DNA of 6,942 nt from Pseudomonadota bacterium. Lineage in GTDB: Bacteria > Pseudomonadota > Alphaproteobacteria > Micropepsales > Micropepsaceae. The notes under the pieces are model-generated. The model saw only the letters and a program-made list of their open reading frames with translations, made no database searches and was not told the DNA's origin. The stretch lies in assembly GCA_023427355.1 (NCBI GenBank), contig JAEZBK010000105.1, positions 1 through 6,942 of the forward strand, written 5' to 3'. Position 1 is the stretch's first letter; each line of letters starts with the position of its first letter. The position numbers and the translations under genes were made by a program. Positions 1 to 4,045 of the stretch are shown here, one piece after another.

Positions 1-2201
1 TGCTGGCGCTGCTCACCCTGGCGCTGGCGCCCCTGTCGCGCTCGCTGGTCGAGCAATGGTCGCGCCGCGACGTGGAATCGCGGTCCCGCCTTGTCTACAG
101 CTCCACGGAAGGCTCGGTGCGCCGCGCGCTGGCGGATTACGACAATGTCCGCCTGCGCAGCATCCTGGACGGCGCCACAGCCGATGAGCGCATCCTGGCG
201 GTGGGCCTGTGCCATGAATCCGGCGAGCTTCTGGCCGCCACGGCGGAAATGCCGCCGGACTTTTCCTGCAAGCGCGTGGCGCTGGGCGGCGGCGAGAGTT
301 TCGCCGACATGACTTATGGACCGCGCCATGTGCTGGCGGCGGCTTTTCCTGTTACCGCCAACCGGCCGGTGACGCTGGTGGTGCTGCACGACCTGTCCTT
401 CATAGACAGCCGCGCCGGCCAGGTGCAGACCTATGTCGTGGGCAGCCTGTTCCTGGTGGGCATGATCGTGGCGGGCAGCGCCGCACTTCTGGTGCTGCTG
501 CTGCTGCGCGGCTGGATGGGATCGCTGAGGCGCGCGGTGAACGAATTGCGCGCCGGACGCCGGCCGACACTGCCGCCCGTCAACACGCCCCTGGACCGCG
601 AGATCCAGCGCATGCTGCGCGAACTGGATATCGGCCGCGCGCCCACCGAGGACGCCGACACGCAATGGACCCCGCAATCGCTGCAGGACCTGCTGCACCA
701 GGCGCTGCCGGGCGCGGAGGTCATCATCCTCTCCAACCGCGAGCCCTACATCCACAATCATCTCGACCAGGGCGACATCGAGATCCAGACGCCCGCCAGC
801 GGCCTTGTTTCGGCGCTGGAGCCGGTGATGCGCGCCTGCGGCGGGACATGGATCGCCCATGGCAGCGGCAGCGCCGACCGCGACACGGTGGATGCCCATG
901 ATCGCATCCTGGTGCCGCCCGACAGGCCCGCCTACACGCTGCGCCGGGTCTGGATCACCGAGGAAGAGCAGGACGGCTACTATTACGGCCTCGCCAATGA
1001 GGGACTCTGGCCGTTGTGCCACATCGCCTTCGTGCGGCCGGTGTTCCGCGAAAGCGACTGGCAGGCCTATGAGCGCATCAACCAGCGTTTCGCCGATGCG
1101 GTGGCGGCCGAGGCGCGCAGCGAAGACCCGATCATCCTGGTGCAGGATTATCACTTCGCGCTGGCGCCGCGCATGATCCGCCAGTTGCTGCCCAAGGCGA
1201 CGATCATCACCTTCTGGCACATCCCCTGGCCCAATGCCGAGACCTTCGGCATCTGCCCCTGGAAGGAGCGCATCCTGGAGGGGCTGCTGGGCAGCAGCGT
1301 GATCGGCTTCCACACCCAGTTCCACTGCAACAATTTCTTCGAGACGGTGGACCGCTTCATCGAAAGCCGGATTGACCGGGAATTATCGTCGGTGACGCTG
1401 GGCGGGCACGACACCAAGGTGCGCCCCTATCCCATCTCGATCGCCTGGCCGCCCAAGGCGCTGGAAGGCCAGCCGCCCGTGCCCGACTGCCGCGCCCTGG
1501 TGCGGGACCGGCTCGGGCTTGCCGCCGATGCCTGCCTGGCGGTGGGCATCGAGCGCTTCGACTATACCAAGGGCATCCTGGACCGCATGCGCGCGGTGGA
1601 CGTGCTGCTGGAGACGCGGCCGGAATGGAAGGGCCGCTTCACCTTCGTGCAGGTGGCCGCGCCGACCCGCAGCAAGCTGGCGACCTACAGCCTGTTGCAG
1701 CAGGAGGCGATGCAGCTCGCCGACGAGATCAATGCCCGCCATGGCGAAGGCGCGTACCAGCCGATCCGGCTGGTGATCCGCCACCATGAACCCGACCAGG
1801 TGTTCGAACTGTTCCGCGCCGCGGACCTGTGCGTCGTCTCGTCCCTGCATGACGGCATGAACCTGGTGGCCAAGGAATTCGTGGCGGCGCGCGACGACGA
1901 CCAGGGCGTGCTGATCCTGTCCAGCTTCACCGGGGCGTCGCGCGAATTGTCGGAAGCGCTGATCGTCAATCCGTTCGACGCCGGGGAGATGGCCGGGGCC
2001 ATGGACCAGGCGCTGCGCATGCCCGCGCAGGAACAGCGCGAGCGCATGCGCCTGATGCGCCAGCAGGTGCGCGAGCAGAATGTCTATCGCTGGGCGGGGC
2101 GGATGCTGATCGACGCCGCGCGCATCCGGCAGGAGTGGCGCATCCGCGAGCTGGCGGCGGCAGGCTCCCGCTCTATTGAACCCGCGCGCCTTCCAGGGTG
2201 A
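1..2201 (+). CDS. Membrane-anchored trehalose-6-phosphate synthase-type glycosyltransferase (GT20), 5'-truncated
   Basis: Family GT20 enzymes transfer glucose from a nucleotide sugar, in trehalose synthesis from UDP-glucose to glucose-6-phosphate, in the cytoplasm. The reading frame is open from base 3 and 732 residues are visible. The GTG at base 72 is internal, because coding continues upstream as a hydrophobic helix (visible residues about 1-11). Next comes an extracytoplasmic region (about 25-140), a second membrane helix (about 143-169, rich in V/L/I/G/A), a HAMP-like basic linker, and the catalytic domain from about residue 238. GT20 marks are SNREPY (244-249), LWPLCH, QDYH (381-384), FWHIPWP, ERFDYTKG (517-524, holding the Arg and Lys that bind donor phosphate in E. 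coli OtsA), DGMNLVAKEF (617-626) and GVLILSSFTGA (635-645). The catalytic domain looks full length. No trehalose-phosphate phosphatase (otsB) is in the window. Trehalose-6-phosphate is the likely product, but a different acceptor, as in glucosylglycerol-phosphate synthases of the same family, is not excluded. Confidence 0.88.
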   Translation, partial: LALLTLALAPLSRSLVEQWSRRDVESRSRLVYSSTEGSVRRALADYDNVRLRSILDGATADERILAVGLCHESGELLAATAEMPPDFSCKRVALGGGESFADMTYGPRHVLAAAFPVTANRPVTLVVLHDLSFIDSRAGQVQTYVVGSLFLVGMIVAGSAALLVLLLLRGWMGSLRRAVNELRAGRRPTLPPVNTPLDREIQRMLRELDIGRAPTEDADTQWTPQSLQDLLHQALPGAEVIILSNREPYIHNHLDQGDIEIQTPASGLVSALEPVMRACGGTWIAHGSGSADRDTVDAHDRILVPPDRPAYTLRRVWITEEEQDGYYYGLANEGLWPLCHIAFVRPVFRESDWQAYERINQRFADAVAAEARSEDPIILVQDYHFALAPRMIRQLLPKATIITFWHIPWPNAETFGICPWKERILEGLLGSSVIGFHTQFHCNNFFETVDRFIESRIDRELSSVTLGGHDTKVRPYPISIAWPPKALEGQPPVPDCRALVRDRLGLAADACLAVGIERFDYTKGILDRMRAVDVLLETRPEWKGRFTFVQVAAPTRSKLATYSLLQQEAMQLADEINARHGEGAYQPIRLVIRHHEPDQVFELFRAADLCVVSSLHDGMNLVAKEFVAARDDDQGVLILSSFTGASRELSEALIVNPFDAGEMAGAMDQALRMPAQEQRERMRLMRQQVREQNVYRWAGRMLIDAARIRQEWRIRELAAAGSRSIEPARLPG

Positions 2202-2406
2202 GCATGGCCTGGTAGATGGGCCGCCCGGCCTGGTCGCGCACCTTGGCCATCAGCACGGCGGTGGCGCAGAACCGGCTCTCATCCTCGGCGATCTGCGCCA
2301 GCAGGCGGCGGGCCTCGCGATGGGCCTGCTGTTCATTGTCCAGTTCCAGGCCTTCCTCGTCGCGGATATCGTTCCGCTCGCCCTGAATGTCGAAGAAGTA
2401 GCGCAT
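2173..2406 (-). CDS. DUF6894-like small conserved protein (77 aa)
   Basis: This is a 77-residue soluble protein of unknown function. It begins MRYFFDIQGERND followed by DEEGLEL, then an Ala/Arg/Glu-rich helix (about 26-44), and ends with a strand pair around VRDQAGRPIYQAMLTLEG. This order (RYFF(D/H), an acidic DxxG turn, a helix, then a V-x-D-x-x-G-R strand) matches the DUF6894 family, whose members are usually 70-90 residues. The start at 2404-2406 is chosen because AGAGAGG lies 6 nt upstream and family members begin with M-(P)RYFF. A longer in-frame start at 2649 would run across the divergent neighbour's signal-peptide region and is unlikely. The gene is convergent with the GT20 gene, and the two coding 3' ends overlap by 29 bp (2173-2201). 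It has no signal peptide or membrane segment. Family recognition is from memory of the motif pattern. Confidence 0.8.
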   Translation of the reverse strand: MRYFFDIQGERNDIRDEEGLELDNEQQAHREARRLLAQIAEDESRFCATAVLMAKVRDQAGRPIYQAMLTLEGARVQ

Positions 2407-2412
2407 GATGCA

Positions 2413-2419
2413 CCTCTCT
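2413..2419 (-). promoter_or_regulatory. Ribosome binding site of the DUF6894-like gene
   Basis: The minus strand reads AGAGAGG, 6 nt upstream of the ATG at 2406-2404. It is the best purine-rich match to the 16S 3' end nearby, and it decides the short 77-residue start over the longer in-frame alternative. Confidence 0.65.
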
Positions 2420-2445
2420 TTCCGGGTTGCATCATGGCGGGCGAT

Positions 2446-2488
2446 GGCTGAACGGGGCCGGACCGCCGCGTTCATCACCGGTTCAGCC
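2446..2488. repeat. Inverted repeat in the divergent intergenic region
   Basis: GGCTGAAC (2446-2453) is mirrored exactly by GTTCAGCC (2481-2488), with a 27-bp GC-rich spacer. A second, mutually exclusive partner for the left arm is CGTTCA (2469-2474), which pairs with TGAACG (2449-2454). The element sits between two divergent starts (2406 minus, 2528 plus), where an operator or paired promoters would be expected. No clear sigma-70 -35/-10 pair is visible on either strand, so the regulatory role is inference. Confidence 0.4.
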
Positions 2489-2516
2489 GGCGTCGCACGC
2501 CCGCGGCTTCCGTGGC

Positions 2517-2520
2517 AGGA
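2517..2520 (+). promoter_or_regulatory. Ribosome binding site of the exported protein gene
   Basis: AGGA ends 7 nt before the ATG at 2528. The codons that follow encode a typical signal peptide, so this site supports 2528 over the in-frame ATG at 2405. The 2405 start would place 41 mostly polar residues ahead of the signal sequence. Confidence 0.6.
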
Positions 2521-2527
2521 TGGGGAC

Positions 2528-3730
2528 ATGAAGACGGTTCTTGCCATCATGGTGACAGGCGTGGTGACAGGCGTGGCGCTGTGCGCAACACAGGCCCGCG
2601 CGCAGCAGACCGCGCCCGCCTGCGCCGCACTGGTGCGCGCCATGGGCAAGGACGCGCAACCACGATTCCTGGTGTCCTATCCCACCAGCGCGGAGCCTGC
2701 GCTGCGGGAGACGGCCTTCCTGTACGACAATGCCGCCGCCGCCATCGCGCTGGTGGGTTGCGGCGCGCGCGCATCGGCGGCGCGGATCGGCGATGCCATG
2801 CTGGCGGCGCTGGCGCGCGATCGCCACTGGCAGGATGGCCGGTTGCGCAACGCCTATCGCGCGGGCGCGGTGGCAGGCGGGGCGGCGGCCTTGCCCGGCT
2901 GGTGGGACGCAGGCGAAAATCGCTGGGTGGAAGACCGCTACCAGGCCGGCAGCGATACCGGCAACATGGCCTGGGCGGTGCTGGCGCTTCTGGCGCTGGA
3001 TGACGGGGCGGCGGACCGGCGCTATCGCGACGGCGCGGTGCGTATCGGCGCATGGCTCCTGCGCCAGCGCAGCGCGACCGGCGGGTTCACCGGCGGCGCG
3101 CTGGGCCATGAACCATCGCCCGATGCCCTGCCCTGGAAATCCACCGAGCATCACGCCGACCTGGCCGCGGCCTTTGGCGGGCTGGCGCGCGCCACCGGCG
3201 AGCCGCGCTGGCGGACGGCGCAGGACGATGCCGTGCGGTTCGTGCGCGCCATGTGGCGGGCGGATTGCGGCTGCTTCGCCGCAGGGACCGGCGCCGATGG
3301 CGTGACGCGCAATCCGCTTCTTGCGCTGGATGCGCAGGTCTGGCCGCTGCTGGCCTTGCGCGAAAGCGCGGCGCGGCGGGCGCAGGTGGTCGCCATGGTG
3401 CGGGCGCGGCTTTCGGGCGGTGGCGGATTTTCCTACAGCGAGACGGCGCGCGGCTTCTGGACGGAAGGCAGCGCGCAGATGGCGCTTCTGCTGCGCCTGT
3501 CGGGCGCGGCGGCGAGCGCGACCGATCTGTTGCGTACCATCGGGTCGCAACGCCATGCCGACGGCTGGTACAATGCCGCCGCCGCAACGCTGGAAACCGG
3601 CTTCGCCGCCGACGCCGATCCCAGCCAGGCGCGCCGCTATTTCCGCCTGCCGCACCTGGGCGCCACCGCCTGGGTGGCGCTGGCGCAAACAGGATTCAAT
3701 CCTTTCACGCGCCGCCGCACCCTGCCATAG
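2528..3730 (+). CDS. Exported alpha/alpha-toroid-like protein, possible glycoside hydrolase or lyase (400 aa)
   Basis: The function is not assigned. The first 25 residues form a Sec signal peptide: MKT, a hydrophobic core VLAIMVTGVVTGVALCA, and a probable cleavage after ARA before QQTAP, so the mature protein is periplasmic or secreted. The remainder is a series of helical hairpins, each with an aromatic or Gly-rich turn: LYDNAAAAIAL (65-75), RLRNAY (105-110), PGWWD (123-127), EDRYQAGSDTGNMAWAVLAL (135-154), GGFTGG (185-190), WKSTEHHADLAAAF (203-216), NPLLALDAQVWPLLAL (262-277), FWTEGSAQMALLLRL (310-324) and LPHLGATAWVALA (374-386). This periodicity resembles (alpha/alpha)6-barrel carbohydrate-active enzymes. 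The conserved-looking acidic and polar residues (D67, E135/D136, D143, E207/H208, D211, D268, E313) would suit a sugar-binding cleft. These are inferences from pattern, as no named family motif was recognised. It could equally be a non-catalytic binding protein. It is followed by 315 bp of non-coding DNA and so is probably not in an operon with the receptor. Confidence 0.8.
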   Translation: MKTVLAIMVTGVVTGVALCATQARAQQTAPACAALVRAMGKDAQPRFLVSYPTSAEPALRETAFLYDNAAAAIALVGCGARASAARIGDAMLAALARDRHWQDGRLRNAYRAGAVAGGAAALPGWWDAGENRWVEDRYQAGSDTGNMAWAVLALLALDDGAADRRYRDGAVRIGAWLLRQRSATGGFTGGALGHEPSPDALPWKSTEHHADLAAAFGGLARATGEPRWRTAQDDAVRFVRAMWRADCGCFAAGTGADGVTRNPLLALDAQVWPLLALRESAARRAQVVAMVRARLSGGGGFSYSETARGFWTEGSAQMALLLRLSGAAASATDLLRTIGSQRHADGWYNAAAATLETGFAADADPSQARRYFRLPHLGATAWVALAQTGFNPFTRRRTLP

Positions 3731-3741
3731 CGCCCTGCGCA

Positions 3742-3767
3742 CGGCAGCCTTGCAGCGCGCGCTGCCG
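3742..3767. repeat. GC-rich inverted repeats downstream of the exported protein gene
   Basis: GCAGCGCGCGCTGC (3752-3765) is a perfect 14-bp palindrome. An alternative stem pairs CGGCAGC (3742-3748) with GCTGCCG (3761-3767). The element starts 12 bp after the stop codon, where a terminator would be expected, but no T-run follows, so an intrinsic terminator is not established. The hairpin could instead protect the mRNA 3' end or act with Rho. Confidence 0.3.
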
Positions 3768-3819
3768 CCTGCATGGACACGATGGCGCGAAAGCAGGCTG
3801 CACGCATTTCGAAAGCAGC

Positions 3820-3838
3820 TTGCGCAAAGCTTGCGCAA
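3820..3838. promoter_or_regulatory. Tandem TTGCGCAA palindromes, candidate activator (enhancer) site
   Basis: The 8-bp palindrome TTGCGCAA occurs at 3820-3827 and again at 3831-3838. The pair lies within an exact tandem direct repeat of AGCTTGCGCAA (3817-3827 and 3828-3838), so the two copies are 11 bp, about one helical turn, apart. The 19-bp unit also reads as an 8-3-8 inverted repeat. Its centre is about 109 bp before the predicted transcription start of the sigma-54 promoter. Sigma-54 enhancer-binding proteins commonly bind dyad sites roughly 80-150 bp upstream, so an enhancer role is the natural reading, but the binding protein is unknown. A related half match, TTGCGC, recurs at 3893-3898. 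Confidence 0.55.
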
Positions 3839-3911
3839 AAGTTGACGCCTGCGTGTGTCGCATTCCCGGCAGAAAGCCCGTCACGACTGCATTTGCGCGT
3901 CCAAACCGTGT

Positions 3912-3927
3912 TGGCACGCCGGTTGCT
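3912..3927 (+). promoter_or_regulatory. Sigma-54 (RpoN) -24/-12 promoter of the TonB-dependent receptor
   Basis: The sequence reads TGGCACG, four bases (CCGG), then TTGCT. This matches the RpoN consensus TGGCACG-N4-TTGCW at every defined position. The invariant GG (3913-3914) and GC (3925-3926) are separated by the required 10 bp. Placing the C at -12 puts transcription start near 3938, giving a leader of about 108 nt ahead of the receptor ATG. Sigma-54 promoters need an ATP-dependent enhancer-binding activator, and a candidate site for one lies upstream at 3820-3838. The activator gene is not in this window. Confidence 0.8.
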
Positions 3928-3953
3928 ATGCATGACATGAGCAGGAAGCGGGG

Positions 3954-3973
3954 CGCATGAGGTCAATCATGCG
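3954..3973 (+). other. Hairpin in the predicted receptor leader
   Basis: CGCATGA (3954-3960) and TCATGCG (3967-3973) are perfect 7-bp complementary arms around a 6-nt loop, GGTCAA. They would form a stem about 16 nt from the predicted 5' end of the transcript. The element could stabilise the 5' end, or be a dyad bound as DNA just downstream of the promoter. No riboswitch class was recognised. Confidence 0.4.
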
Positions 3974-4019
3974 TGGGAGCACCGTCTGCCTGCCGGGGGA
4001 CCGCCCGGGTTGTTCGTGA
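3957..4019 (+). CDS. Possible 20-codon leader ORF upstream of the receptor
   Basis: An ATG at 3957, preceded by AGGA at 3943-3946 (10 nt away, longer than ideal), opens a frame of 20 codons ending TGA at 4017-4019. The peptide begins MRSIMRGST and ends PGDRPGCS. It is not in frame with the receptor and has no run of one amino acid that would suggest classical attenuation. Its start codon is buried in the leader hairpin arm. An ORF this short arises often by chance, so this is only a candidate. Confidence 0.15.
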   Translation: MRSIMRGSTVCLPGDRPGCS

Positions 4020-4034
4020 AAACACACAACAGCT

Positions 4035-4040
4035 CGGAGA
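4035..4040 (+). promoter_or_regulatory. Ribosome binding site of the TonB-dependent receptor
   Basis: CGGAGA, with the GGAG core at 4036-4039, lies 5 nt before the ATG at 4046 in a locally AT-rich stretch (TATAA). Together with the signal peptide that follows, it fixes the receptor start. Confidence 0.7.
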
Positions 4041-4045
4041 TATAA

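Larger units (their letters stand above)
3731..4045. other. 315-bp intergenic regulatory region upstream of the TonB-dependent receptor
   Basis: No convincing protein gene lies here. In order it holds a GC palindrome just after the upstream stop (3752-3765), two TTGCGCAA palindromes (3820-3838), a consensus sigma-54 promoter (3912-3927), a predicted leader with a 7-bp hairpin (3954-3973) and a possible 20-codon leader ORF (3957-4019), a second GC-only 5-bp hairpin (3993-4008), and the receptor's ribosome binding site (4035-4040). AT content rises relative to the flanking genes around 3811-3845 and 4011-4048, as expected of control DNA. Confidence 0.7.

Noticed and set aside
72..74. GTG at 72 as the start of the GT20 gene
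   Set aside because: The frame stays open to the left edge and encodes a hydrophobic helix followed by a basic segment, matching a first membrane span. The GTG is an internal valine and the gene is truncated by the window.
1214..1231. A TGGCAC match inside the GT20 gene as a second sigma-54 promoter
   Set aside because: It encodes the conserved WHIPWP motif, lies within coding sequence, and lacks the GC at the required distance from GG.
2405..2527. Upstream in-frame start at 2405 for the exported protein
   Set aside because: It would put 41 mostly polar residues ahead of a good signal peptide and overlap the ribosome binding site and start of the divergent gene. The ATG at 2528 has AGGA at proper spacing.
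2483..3838. A 451-codon open frame on the minus strand, antisense to the exported protein gene
   Set aside because: Composition is Arg/Ala/Gly-rich with no recognisable motif, and the plus strand has a signal peptide, a ribosome binding site and coherent helical repeats.
3842..3870. A sigma-70 promoter beginning with TTGACG at 3842-3847
   Set aside because: The -35-like hexamer is good, but the position 17 bp downstream reads CCCGGC and no nearby hexamer resembles TATAAT.
3253..3960. A 235-codon plus-strand open frame running from the exported protein gene into the intergenic region
   Set aside because: It is an out-of-frame Arg/Ala/Gly-rich shadow for most of its length, and its last part crosses the sigma-54 promoter region.
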